Shown: positions 50,501 through 62,493 of the stretch, one piece after another
Numbering within the stretch: position 1 is the stretch's first letter
How the letters are laid out: each line of letters begins with the position of its first letter
DNA from: Trochalopteron elliotii
Lineage: Eukaryota > Chordata > Aves > Passeriformes > Leiothrichidae
Assembly: GCA_024734555.1 (NCBI GenBank)
Contig: JANPWX010000008.1
Coordinates: 7,369,933 to 7,433,932 of the forward strand
Reading direction: 5' to 3'
DNA: 64,000 bases
Program-made: the position numbers and the translations under genes
Notes under the pieces: generated by a model
What the model saw: the letters and a program-made list of their open reading frames with translations, nothing else
What the model was told of the DNA's origin: nothing
Database searches by the model: none

Positions 50501-52599
50501 AGTTCAGGGTTTTTTTCTAATACAGAAAGAAATCACATCAGTTCAAAATCAATACTTACTGCTTCTGGATTCAAGTGTAGTGAACTGTACATTGTTCAAC
50601 ATGAGTCTAAATGCCTCACTGCCAAAAGTATGCAAGTGATGGGCACTGTGCAGCTTGGTGGGAGTTGCATTTTAGCATTTGCAAATGACTGTGCACTTAA
50701 GAGAAAAGTTGGAATTTTTCTTCCTAATTAAAAAAGCACTGTCTGTCAGGTAGAGAAGAGAATCTTGCTTCTGTGTGCTGGCATGTTATTTTCATAAACT
50801 ATTCATTGCTTGCCGTTACATTGACATGGATTTAGGATTCAGTGGAGTCAAAACAAAGTGCCACTTTAATCTGATTTTTTGGTCTTGTCAGCTAGGTATA
50901 TTCTTTTTCTGAAATGCATGTTAGTGTGCACACAAGTGTGATAATCTCAAAATACTGCCTTTAACTCATGACGTTCTCATTAATTCTTTAGTGTATGTAT
51001 CTCATGACATCACTGGGGAATACATTTTGTTGACGTGTTCTCTCTTAACTATTTAATATGTATTGGTTTGATGGTTACATTTTTTCCCCAAAATTTACAG
51101 AACTAATAAAAAATTGAAGTAACTATTTAATATTCTAATAAAGTTCTGTGAATACTTAGTTTCAAAAATTTGTATCCTGGTAAGGTTTCCGATAAAATTA
51201 TCAAATTATTCTTATCTGTGAAGTAATTCTTGCCATGTTTTTATGGAAAGCATATATGATGGGAGATCTTCAGTTACTCTGCAGAGGTGTGGCGGTGTTG
51301 GTTTACAGCAACTACAGTAAGTGCTCTAGTGTCATACAAAATGCTTTGCACTGAGGTGCCACTGCCTTGCAAGGGACAACGTAAAGTCATCAAAATATTC
51401 CAATGAGTATTGTCAACTGGCTGCGTAAACTGAGTGCTCCATCTGAGCACTTTGAGTGAATCACATACTGTGTCTTGTCAGAAATTTTTTAACCTCACAC
51501 ACGTGCTGCTATCTGCTGAACTACTCTTTGCTTTTCCTGGATAGCTGCGTGGGGTTAAGGGGTTGGAGCTCTTTAACTCAATTCTGTTCTTCTCAGATAT
51601 ATAATAGGATGTGTGTACATATATTTACACATACATATATGTGCATACCAACTGAAATATCTATCATTACTGCAAGGGTCCAATGTTTCTTACTTAAAAA
51701 AAACCATAAATCAGAGAACTTTATCATTTTATGATTTTGGATGATATTATTTGCAGCAGATCATCCTGCAGAATTTTAGTCCACCAACCTCCAGTTTGAA
51801 TGGTTTGGTTTCTTTTCAACTTGGTATTTTTGCCAATGTGAGTGCTTCTTAGTGTGTTCTAAATTATTTTTTTGTTCATGGTTGCAAATGAGATTCTGGA
51901 AGAGAAAGGGAATGTCAACAGCAAAAGCTAAAAGAAAAATTAGGACCAACAGAAATCTTGACTCTGTTGTTGGCAGCCTGAAAACAATTTTTTGAATGCA
52001 GTTATTCTATTAAAAAACTATTTTGCTGTAGTTCGCAAGTTACAGGATAATTAATGAGAAAACTTGGTCAAAAAAATAAAAAAGGTAGTTGTTTTTTTTA
52101 TTTTAAAATCTGTTTGTAGATTGTGTTTATGCTTTCAGGTAGTTTACTCCTGGAAGAGCTGAAAGGTCCTTGTGTTAAAATGTCACATGGTGAATTTGCG
52201 AGAGCAATACAGCAATGGCAAAATGTTGTGGGCAATGTACTAAGGCAATGCATCACACCCTCAACCAGTGGGGTAAAATTCCAGGCTGTCTTCATTAACC
52301 TGTTTAGTCTTTGACACTTTGCTCTAGTGAGGACCTTAGAATTGAGCAACAGTATAGTCCTTGTGACAGGGTCTCTGAGAAAGTGACAATTTCTTTCGAT
52401 CTGCTCTCCTTTCTGTGTTCTTCTACTGCAGCCTTTGTGTTTCTCGAGCCTTTCTGCTGGACTATTTTTTAGAAAGTAAATAGTACTTTTCTCTCCTAAG
52501 CTAATGGCTTTGGACAGAATAGTCAAAATTATTCTCTGATCTATCATTATGCAATTCCAATATGTAGACCATTAAAGACCTGCTGCTAATGAAACAGTC
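44578..52599. other. Noncoding stretch, no gene recognised
   Basis: This is a long AT-rich stretch. The longest frame, 149 codons on the minus strand at 52098-52547, has no domain and overlaps a 63-codon plus-strand frame. Alternating TA/CA-rich sequence occurs near 51598-51645. Nothing further can be supported. Confidence 0.6.
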
Positions 52600-53464
52600 T
52601 TGTTACTCTCTTTCCATGAGATCTAGGGGTCAGCTCACTCAGGGGACTCCATCTGCTGCACATGCAGGAGCCCAGGTTTCTACATTCTGTAGCAGAATCC
52701 CCTAAATAATGGTGTCTATTAGCATTTGGTCTGACTCTCCAGGCTCCCTGCTGCTGTTTCCTTGTAGATGTCTCCAGATACTATGAAATCGTGTGCCATC
52801 ACACCCCCTGCTATAGTGTGTTTCTGCACACCAGCACAGCCTGTACTCATGTCTTCGGGAACTTCATGGGACCTTTTGTCCTTCAGCTTTCATTTTGTTG
52901 CCCCTAGACCTGTGCTTTGATCTTTTATGATTTTTTTTCACATTTGTCACCCCAGGAACCTGTCTGTCAAATGTCTGCTTCCTTCTTACTGCATTCTCCT
53001 GGCTCCCCTCCCTTCCACTTCTGCCCTGTGTCTGCAGGCAGGTGTGCAAGCCCTGCCTCTAACTCAGGTGTCCAACAAGTCCTGGTTCGACTGGGGCTGT
53101 CCCAGTCTGGGCACGTGTGAGGGGAGCGCACATTGAGGCCGATTTATGCTGAGGGACAGCAAGATTCCCTGCATCCCCTCTGCCATAGTAGCCACCCCAG
53201 GGCAGGTTCCTGCACTTTGCAGTAAGTGCTGAGCAGCCAGCCATTGTCAGTTTGTTTATTACTAAATTCAGGTGCGAGGCAGTATTCAGAGTTCACAGGA
53301 GGCAGCTGAGGCATGGCAGAGCAGCTCAGACTGCCTCCCCCAGGCAGTGGCTCAAGCAGCCACTCCTGCTGTTGGCGTTTGAACTGCTCTTCTCCTCTGC
53401 TGCAGGAAAAACCGTCACAGGAGCTGCAACTGAACTGGCCTGCTGGGCCTCTGCTCCCTGTCAT
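52600..53464. other. GC-richer patch, no gene recognised
   Basis: From about 52600, and more clearly from 53030, GC content and CpG count rise (for example 'gttcgac', 'gggagcgcac', 'aggccgat', 'gttggcgtt', 'aaaccgtcac'). Overlapping frames of up to 106 codons on both strands look like products of composition. A pyrimidine-rich 'cttctcctctgctgcag' at 53389-53405 resembles an acceptor, but no matching donor or homology is evident. It could be a regulatory patch or a degraded insertion. Confidence 0.4.
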
Positions 53465-53570
53465 GGGCCCGATGGGTGACCTTGGCTAAATCTCTTGATC
53501 TGCATATATGTTGCTTTCCCTCTCTGTGAAATCTGGGTAATGCTATCAAATTGCTTGGAAAGCTCCCTTA
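53465..53570 (+). repeat. Ancient MIR-like remnant
   Basis: The + strand follows the MIR core in the forward direction. 'gggtgaccttggctaaatctc' (about 53474-53494) parallels 'tgtgaccttgggcaagttactt'. 'tttccctctctgtgaaatctgggtaatgctatc' (about 53515-53547) parallels 'tttcctcatctgtaaaatggggataataatag'. The two blocks are in the right order at roughly the right distance. This is opposite in orientation to the copies at 8839-9225 and 42925-43110. Confidence 0.55.
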
Positions 53571-56500
53571 AGATCTAGTCAGAAGTAGACAATATAAGAG
53601 TTAGGTGTTCCTAATTAATCATAAATTTGCTTTCCTGTCAGTCACTACATGTGTCTTTGGGGTTCACTTTCTTCTTTGTTACTCTGAAGTTAGTTACTTT
53701 TCTTGTGTGTTGCATTTGTGTAGCTGTAACTTTGGATCTCAGCGCATGCCCAATGTCTACATAAACACATGCCTACTGCCCTTGCTTTTTAGAATTATCT
53801 TTCTTTGAGTATTTGTTTTCTGTCTAATGACTTCTATAAACTCTTTAGTTCCCAAAGTTGCTAATTTTCAATATAAAACTGACCACAGAAATATTATGTT
53901 GAGTGTCTGCATGAATTTTAAAGTAATGTCTTCATTTTGTTTTCTTCTGAACTTGCCCTACAAGTTGAAGAACAGTCTTGTCCCAGTTGTTTCAAATGAA
54001 CTGTTCATGTATTTAAGTGTTAATGAGATAAATACGTGCTTTGTTGGATTGGCTTGTACTGGACAAAACCCATTAAAATTTCAGTCTGTTGCTACACTGA
54101 GATGAAATCCCTTTCATCCTGAAGATAATGACTGAAGTCACTGGGGGCAATATTTAAACATTTGCAAAATGATACGTTTAACTTATATCTATCAAACCTT
54201 TTGTAACATAAATGATATTGGGTCAGGGTATTTTTTTTTTCTTTTTTTGGTGGGGGATCATTTGTTTGGGTTTTTTTTTTTTTGAAGGACTGTTATCATC
54301 TGCAATTACCAGAGAATATGCCTAGGATATTTTTTTCTATGAACTGATATGAAACTAGGCACCCACTTTATATGCATCATTTTAGCCTAACACTAGTTTT
54401 TACTTCCCATGGAAAAATAGAGGTTTGTAGCACAACTGCTGACATCCTTAACTATAGTATGCTACTAGGCGCTGCTATAATACAGTACATATTTCTTTGT
54501 GAAAGAAATGAAAGCTGCAATAATAAAGCTTAACTTTATGGTATTGAAATTTGCTGTGTTTGTACCTCCAGGGAGAAAAACAATTAGAGAAAGACAATCT
54601 ACCTAAATAGGCTGGGAAACTGAATTGCTCTGTCTATGCTTCATTACCCTCCCTCTTTCTCATCTCACACTTTCCACAAATAGCATGATTATGTTTACCT
54701 GACATCTTCATGCTTCCCTGCTGAGCAGGCTGAGGAAGCCTTGCAGCTGAGATCTGCAGTGCTTTCTATGGGGAATGACTGAGGTTTTTTTTGTTTAAAG
54801 GATACAATTCTTGAGCTATTTAAGCAAAGAACTTCAGAGTGTCCCTAGATTCTGGTAGGGAGCAGAATAAATGAAGTGCCAATGGGCATCTTTTAAAAAA
54901 ATGACCCTTGGCTGTTACAAGTACTATCTTGGCTGATGTTAATACATCCTTAGTTGCCTGATAGAAAGGCATGGCCTGAGATGCTAAACATCATCTTAGT
55001 GACCTTCATAACTGATAGAAAGCCTGACAAATATTTCATGAAGATGCCTTTGAGCGCCAAAACAAGTCAGCCCTAAGAGTGGCACTGAAATAAAATGCCC
55101 TTTTACAGATAAAAGCCTTAATAGAGAGAGAAAAGATCTGGGATGAGGCATGCTGTGAATGTTACCAAAGGGCTTTTCATTGACTCCCTTGAAGAACTGA
55201 ATCATAAATCCAGAACAAAAAGACTTGAGAAATATACAGGTTGTCTTTATAAGGAACAGGTTTTTTATTTTTCAGACTTCCCCGGTAACAGAGAATTCAG
55301 CACTTTCCTGTTCTGAGTTGCCAAGTTTTAAATCTAAATAACTAAACTACAGATAAATGGACACAATCCCTCAAATTAGAAACCAATATCATGTGCAAGA
55401 ATTAATGACATTTCATTATGCATTACCATCTACATTAATAAACTATGACTGTATTAGTCTTAGCAGCAGCATACAAGTCTCTTTCACTTGTAGCCTTTGG
55501 GATCTTGTTCTAAATCTAGTTTTAATCGAATACTGCATGAGCTGCTGAATAACTGAAATTGAATTAATTTGCATTTTAGTTTGAAGCACTCAACTACTCA
55601 GTCAAAACAATATTGTGAAGCAACTAGATACCCATGTATCTGTGTGTAAACTGAGTCTATGATATAGGCTTAATATTAGTAGCCTAAACCCCTTCTACTT
55701 TCATTTGAGTTCAAAATGTTTGGAAAGATGTTGACTGGAACAAGGTTTTGGTCTTTCTGCTTTTCTGTCTTTGAGTCTCACAGTGCACATGACCTGAACT
55801 TGCTCTTCAGGTGCCAAAAGCTGCTTCTGATCTTTGAGTCCTGAATGACTAGAATTAAAGCTTTTTTCTACACTTTACAAAATGTCATCAAATTGAAAGC
55901 GTGGAATTAATAGGCACCCTGGCTTTTCTGCCCTTTCACTTGTACTTTCTCTTGCTTGTTACAGTTAAATGACTAGGCAGTGGTTCTGAACTTTCCCTAA
56001 AATATGGACTATGTTAAATTGAAATCTGTGGATTTGTTGATGTAGGGGTTTGGGGGATGTGTTTGTTTGTTTTGATGAGCAGCAATGTAATGGATCCCAC
56101 TTTCACATTAGGGAAAAACCTAAGCCAGGCTAGTTCAGATCAGAATTATTAACTTGGGTGAAAGCAGGATTCCCTGACTGCCTCCAAATTCCTGCTCCAT
56201 CGTCTCAAAGCTAAAACCTCCTGCAAACTTACAATATGTTGCTGGTATTACTGGCCAACAATCCTGGATCTGTTAGCAGTCCTGCATTAATCATTTTGGG
56301 TGTCACATTGTAATGAAAGGTGTGCACAGACAGGCAGATACCTTATAGTTCGTATCTCAAAGGATCCTGGAACTGATTTATTTTAGGACCTACACAACAA
56401 TCATGGTCTTTTTGGACCTCAGACAACAGTGGTGACAGTGTGGTTCCCACATCCAGAAACTCATAAGGAAATATGTCTCAACATACCTGGAAACATCAGC

Positions 56501-58794
56501 AAGATAGCTACAATTCATTTCATGTGCAATGACCAAAATCAGGCTATTGGCCCCCTGTGTGTGTTACAGCAAGGGAGTGAAGGGCAGCTATGACAATTTA
56601 ATAAACTAATGTCACACGACTTGCTCTCATTCAGTGGCAATACCTGGAGGTCTGTGCATTTTATATTACACTGATCTAGGGTCAGATCCTTCAATTACTA
56701 ATTCAAGTAATGGATTTAACAGAGAGCAGTATTATTGCAGTTTAAATTTTAAAACACTTGTATAACTGTGTAGCTTATACAAATAGGCTTTAATACATTT
56801 CTATAAACAACACAGAACAATTTAAGGGCCCAGACTATCAGCTGTGATTTGTGTGTCTGTGGCTTCTCTATTCTTAGTGCTGCCATAAAAAATAATAGGC
56901 GGTTACAGTTTCAAGGGGTTTTCATGCCAGCATTACCTGGAACAGAGTGACTCTTTGGACTTATGCCCTGTCTCCTGTCTACAGTTTTTACCTCCTAGTG
57001 CCAAGAAAGTATTGATAGGAGCCAGAATTGTCTTTCACAGATTACCTTAGGCTTTGGGAACAAACCACTTAAACAATTTTGTTACCCTTTCCCCTGGTGT
57101 GTTTCCTGTGCAGCGCAGGTTTGCCAGTGGGAAGTGTGGACTTACATTTTTTGTTTTCTGGTGGAGCTAATTTCTAAAGTTATCACATTCCTATCATGGG
57201 GTTGGACAGCATTTAACTTATTCAACCTTCTTATTATCCTATAAAAAATACAGAATGAGGAAGTCTTTTTACGTACATTGAGTTAACTTGAGTGAGACTT
57301 AATGCTGAACTATGCTAGCAGTAATCAGCTGAGAATCTAGACCTTAAGGTGGGAGGGTGAGCACTATGCAGAGGTATGACCTAGCTCTGAAACAAGGACC
57401 TCTAGAACTACAAACCACATGGCCACCTTCAGGGGCTGCTTTGCTGACCCGGTTAGTCCTGGCAGAAGGCAGCACTGATGTAATTTCGCTGCTTTTAGAA
57501 ACCAGCCTGACACTTCTCTGTAGTGAAGTGTAGTGCTCTGCCAAGTGGCTCTACCAGGTCGTTCAGGAGTAGATTGAAGATTTCTCTGTTGCAGCACATT
57601 TTGGAGTGTTGGGTTTACCTGGAGAGTCCTTCTCAAAGGTGTGTATTGTCAATTAAACTAGGGATTGGTTAGACGAATTGGACATTTCCAGGTTTTTTAT
57701 GGTATTAAAAAGAAATGGGAAGGTTAAAAAAAAAAAAGAGGGGGAGAGGGAAGAAGTACACCTTGCCAACTCTGTTTTTTGAGAAATAGTAATAAATAAG
57801 TCCATTATTAATAACCCAATAAAAACCTTTTCTGCACTAAATATATTGAGTCAGCTTTGTGATGGGTGTTAATTTGCCTAGTTCCATTGATTAAAAGAAA
57901 AGTGCAGTGGTTTACACCTGTGTTGACTCAGCACACTTGCCCTTGTAACTAGCTTGTGATAAAATAGACAAATAAAATAAAAGCACAAATCCTGTACTCT
58001 ATAGATATTGCTTAAATAATTCATTATAGCTGCAGGGATAGAAGTAAATACAAAGAAAACTGCTTGCTTTTTGAAATACTAGCTAGAGCAAAGTCTTTCA
58101 TTTTTTCCTGTTTGGGGTAGCTCATATTTTCTTCCTGTCTACTCTTCAAGAGCTTATAAAAGTACAAAACTCTTTAGGTTCTCATTCATCTGTGCAGTGA
58201 AGCTGACATAACTCCATAGATCTAAACATTGTCCACATCTCCTAGTACTGAAACGAGTGTGGCCATGCAGCACATCAAACTGCAGCTCATTTATTAAGTC
58301 AGAGAATAGTTCTGTGCTCTTAAACCCCTGTGTAGCTTCTCAGTGATGGCCCTGTTGTCAAGTTGCTCAGCTTGTGTTAGTGCTGTGATGGAGCTGCACT
58401 TCAGCTGCATCACAAACGTAGCCCTTGCACCTGAGTTGTGCTGTGTGGCTCTTAAGGGCAATGCTGACTTAATATTAAATGGTTACTGTTTATTGAGTAA
58501 TGAAATAGAGAGGGATAGGAAAAAGGTAAGAAAATTACCAGGCTGTGTTTATGTGCACCCCATTTTCAGGAACAAATGGCTCAGCTGGATAGAAACCTAT
58601 TGTCTGCATAGTGATGCTAGGTGGGAAAAGCCCCAAAAACAAAGAAAACAAGGTGTTAATTTTTTGTCCTTGTAAAAACAATGGAAAATATTTTAAAGGT
58701 TTAAATATGTCCGGAATAGCAGTGTGTAAGAAGATTAAACTGGTGTCTTTTATGTATAAAAGCAAAAAAAAGAGGCTGTGAAATGTTATAGTTC
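53571..58794. other. Noncoding stretch, no gene recognised
   Basis: This stretch contains a short T/G tract at 54228-54284 and a smaller GGGGTTTGGGGG-type tract near 56045-56080. An A-run followed by a purine-rich GAGGGGGAGAGGG tract lies at about 57727-57752. Frames of up to 110 codons have no recognisable domain. Confidence 0.6.
54228..54284 (+). repeat. T-run / G/T low-complexity tract
   Basis: Two T runs of ten or more are separated by 'ggtgggggatcatttgtttggg'. It is a smaller version of the G/T islands in the same orientation. Confidence 0.85.
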
Positions 58795-58900
58795 AAGAGC
58801 TGCCATACTGGTTTAGAGCAGCCATCTCTGGCCTAAACTGTCTGTACTCTGCCTGATGTCCAAGGTGAGCAGAAGCCAAGCAGGGTGCTCAGCTGAGCTT
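58795..58900 (+). repeat. Possible old sauropsid interspersed repeat remnant
   Basis: 'gagctgccatactggtttagagcagccatctctggcctaaactgtctgtactctgcctgatg' resembles a repeat that I recall as abundant in turtle and crocodilian genomes. That repeat reads roughly 'ggccatactgggtcagacc', then 'atggtccatctagccc', then 'gtatcctgtct'. Word order is kept but divergence is high. The family name is not certain and the match is from memory. Confidence 0.33.
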
Positions 58901-60855
58901 AGCTGAGGATAGCAAAGCTGTTGAGCCTTAACACCCTGCTAACATCATCAGACAGCCCTTGAGTTTGGGCTGCCTTGTACTGACTGAGTGGGATGTGGGC
59001 AGTGCTGCTCTCCCCTGTAGCTGCCTGCACCCTTTGCTGCTGTAGGCTGATGTTACCTGCCATCAGATAAGCTGTGCCAACACAATGCTGGGGCATTTTC
59101 CTGTGTGAAAGTGGTTTCAATGCAGTGAGATAAAAGTCCTTAGACTCAGAAAACTATTAGGCCCCTGAACCAGGACTGTTGAGTCTGACAGGAAAGTATT
59201 CCAAGCACTTGTTTTAATTTGTCTCCCTCTGTTTCTCTCCATACTGTTGTAAATTCAGTATACCTAAAAAACGGGTGTCAAATCTCACCCACGTTTAAAT
59301 AAAAGAAAAAGTGTTTACTGACTTGACTTTGACTGGGATTTACCTGGGGATATTTATTACCTTTTTCCATATTTCCATTTATAATATCTGCTATAAAAGA
59401 ACAGCACTATGCTGCCCAAAATGGTCACAGTAGCTGTAAGAAGTATCTTTTTCCAACCACAAATACATGTTACCTGTAAATAATTACAGAAAATTTGCAT
59501 CTTGTTCTAGGGTATCTGCCCTTTCCTCCTCTGATAGCGTTGCTGCTAGCATCTTTCTTCATTTTGATTTCTGTGACTTGCTGTCTAATAGGATTGCAAA
59601 AAGCGGCTGGGAAAGTGGCCCCACTTATCTAAGTAGCCACTGGAGGAATGAAGATGTGGATGTAGGAAGCCTGTAGTCTTCATTGTAAACATGGTTTCAT
59701 TTTAAAGTGGTGCACTATCCACAACATGGAAGACATTTTCTTCCTGCCAGGTGGCGATGATTTCCATGTGCATAGCATTCAGTGGAAGCTTTCCAGTCCT
59801 CAGAAAAGGAAGGCAAAGGCATGGCAAGACAGCAAAGATGAACAGATGGCTCAAGGACAAATGCTGTGAGGAAAGTCTGAGGATGTCTGGCCATTAGGAG
59901 GCATTCATGGAACAGGAGTTCCTCTGGACTGATGGACTCCACTGGAGTAGCTGGGCTAGTACCTTGCTGGGGGTGAGCTAGGTATGGCTGGTAAACATAT
60001 TTAAATCAGCAGATGTGGCAAAATAAAAAACATAAAGGGTGAAAGATACTGGAGAGTAGAAGGATGATCAGGGAGAAAGCAGTAGTTCTTGTGTGTCATG
60101 ATGAGATAGATGCAGTGAAGGAAAATTAAGAGTTGTTTCTTTACTGGTTTTCAAAACCAACTGAAATGTTTTTGTAATGATACAAGACAAATGGGCAAAA
60201 AGGTGGAAGAAAGATTTGCTGGTGGAAAATGTGAAATTGAGTGTCAAAGGACAGCAAAAATACGAATTCACAGTACATGTACTGTGGGGTACATTATATA
60301 AAGGAAAGAGAAAAATGAAGGTAGATATCCTGGTGTCTGTTAATACAGGAATAGATTGTCAGCAGTACCACCCATCTGGGTCAAAATCACTTGCAGCAAG
60401 AAGGAGATAAGAGCGTTACAGAAGTTTGACTCTAACAATTATAGAGGCATAAATGATGTAGGTGACAAAGACAAATCAACTAAATTTAGCATGACTTTGA
60501 GAAGAGCTGATATTTTCTGGAGCCTGTAAACTCTGTTGCAAACAAAGACGCTCTAGTCTTCGTGACAACCTAGAGAGATATTAAATGAGAACAGAAAGCT
60601 TACAAAAAACATATAATGAAAAATAAATCTATGGTTTTTTGAAGAGCACACATCTTATGAGATCTGCTCTAGGTCTAACTTGTGGAGGAAATTAAAACAG
60701 GCAGTGAAAGACACCTGTGTAGAAAAAAAGGGGTTATGACTAGAGGTAAAAGTTTGATATGGCTCCAAAACTAAGTGAACCAGTTGCCTAGGAAATCCAT
60801 GAGAATGATTAGTGGGAATGTTGTAGCACATGAATACAGGGATAGATTAGAAAAT
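58901..60855. other. Noncoding stretch, no gene recognised
   Basis: Frames are at most 77 codons and have no domain. A 14-base perfect palindrome, CAGTACATGTACTG, occurs at 60271-60284. The stretch just left of the LTR at 60856 has no gag, pol or env-like reading frame. Confidence 0.6.
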
Positions 60856-61152
60856 TGTAGCCCTGGTTTGTGCCTGAGATGTTTGGTTTTCTGAAATTCC
60901 TTTCCTGGAGAATTTTCTGTAAACAAGAGACATGTTTTGGTAACGGCAAATTTGTTTACATATTTTCCCTAGGAGGGACTTCTTCTTGACGTCCCTCTGG
61001 TCTGAGCAATGTGATTGAAGAGGTTTGTCTTCTTGTCACCAATCAAATTAGTCTGTGTAGAATAGTATAAATGAGGAAACACTTCCCGAGAATAAAAGAG
61101 TCATTTTCAGCCTTTTGAAGTCAGAGTCTTTGTATCGTTGTGGTGTACTACA
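60856..61152 (+). mobile_element. Solo retroviral LTR (class I/II-like)
   Basis: This segment of about 297 bases starts TGTAG and ends CTACA, the inverted termini expected of an LTR. Inside, in the correct order, are a CCAAT motif (caccaatca near 61037-61045), a TATA-like AGTATAAATG near 61064-61073, and an AATAAAAG polyadenylation signal at 61092-61099. A short R/U5-like tail of about 50 bases follows. No internal retroviral genes flank it, so it is a solo LTR left by recombination. I could not find a clean target-site duplication: GAAAAT on the left against GCATCA on the right. This means an old insertion or slightly wrong edges. The family is not identified. Confidence 0.62.
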
Positions 61153-62092
61153 GCATCATTAGGAAATTAGCACTACTAAATCAAAAGCAAAACTGCATAA
61201 GTTGTCACTATCCAGTCCATGGGAAACCTACACAATCTTCATTCCAGAACTGGGACAGAAGGACATAAAATCACAAAAAAAACCCCATTCGCTTCCTTCC
61301 AGCCTTCCTCTTTGGATTTGGTTCTATGTAGTACTTTGCTATGTGGGCTTTCAATGGAGTTTCCTTTCACCAACTGATCCCTTTTCCTTTAACTGAAAAG
61401 GAGCAAAGCCTGTGAGTTATATAAAATGCTTTTTATTTAACATCTCCTGGATTATACTTCAAGAGAACCACTATGAAAAATAACCAGCCTTCTTGAAATC
61501 TTCCTTGAAACCAATATCTGATTTCAAAGCATCATCAAACAGAGTTCATAGACTTTAGGGGAAAGCTTTTAAACACGATGCCTGTTTTAATATCATTTTG
61601 TCTTTATGGATATAATTTCAGCCTAGATTCAGAGTTATGCAGTTTTTTATAAATCCCTTCTCATTCTCAGACATATCTTGATCAATCTAAGCAAGCCTAA
61701 CTTACTTAAATTTTTGTTCTTTCATTTCTCTGAGCGCTGTTATGATACACTGTGATTCACCGTTCTTGAACTACTACAGTCATACCCGTGGCAAAACATT
61801 TCCTAACCGGAAGTGTTCCCTTTCTCAGAGTTAACATGGCCACCCCCAGGCTAGCACAGTGGCAGAAGTGCTGTTTTATGAGAGTCACTCATTTGGACTG
61901 AAATTTATTCTTTTCTAAAAGGCAAGCTCAAGCCTCTGGGCTTGTGTAACTTATTTGCAATGTGGTGGGTTTGGGCTGACCCTCTGGAGTATTTCCCTCT
62001 CTATCTTTCAAGCAGTGACTATCCATTTTTTTCTGCATATGCACTGCATGTCTCACACACATTTCCTGGTACTGTTTACTGTTACTGGAATA
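61153..62092. other. Noncoding spacer between two LTRs
   Basis: This stretch of about 940 bases has no retroviral reading frame, primer-binding site or polypurine tract that would join the two LTRs. A 'gtggtgggtttgggctgaccct' stretch near 61961-61982 vaguely resembles another avian LTR start but diverges at once. Confidence 0.6.
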
Positions 62093-62493
62093 TGAGATGT
62101 CATAATGCTCTGGTTCCAGCCAGGACAGGGTTAATTTTTCAGTAACAAGAAGGGGCATGGCTAGAACACAGAGGTTATGCTGTACCATCTCTCTCATTGC
62201 CAGGGGTAGTGGGGGAAGGGGGTCCCTTCCAGTCACATAAAGGGTAGTGCCAGTTCCAGAGTGAAAAATTGCGTGTGAAGTGTTTTCCTCTTGTAGCCTT
62301 TGTTATTGGTACCTTCAGCTGTGACTGTTCATTTTATTGTTCCATTGCTATTTCCAATAAATCATTTTCATCTTACCCATGATCTTTACCTTTTGTGCAG
62401 GGGTGGGGAGTGGGGGAGTCAGGGGGTGGCATGAGATTTAGAGTTTTTTATCAGGAACACTAAACTGGGGAGTCCCATTCCTAAATCACAACA
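62093..62493 (+). mobile_element. Solo ERVL-type LTR
   Basis: The segment begins near TGAGATGTCATAATGC and includes 'ctggttccagccaggacagggttaattttt' at 62110-62139. Near the end it has a 'tattgttccattgctatttccaataaatcattttcatctt' region, where AATAAA is the polyadenylation signal. After a G-rich 'ggggtggggagtgggggag' block it closes with 'aaatcacaaca'. These hallmarks, in this order, match LTRs of ERVL-type elements that are common in songbirds, as I recall them. Flanks GAATA (62088-62092) and CAATA (62494-62498) could be a 5-bp target-site duplication with one change, which fits this class. No internal genes are present, so it is a solo LTR. The left edge is uncertain by several bases. Confidence 0.78.

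Noticed and set aside
52098..52547. 149-codon open frame on the minus strand
   Set aside because: No recognisable family, normal noncoding composition, and a competing frame on the other strand. Likely chance.
60271..60284. 14-base perfect palindrome CAGTACATGTACTG
   Set aside because: Perfect palindromes of this length are not very rare in 64 kb, and no context suggests function.
60856..62493. The two LTRs as ends of one provirus
   Set aside because: They share no sequence, and the 940-base spacer has no retroviral genes or priming sites. They are independent insertions.
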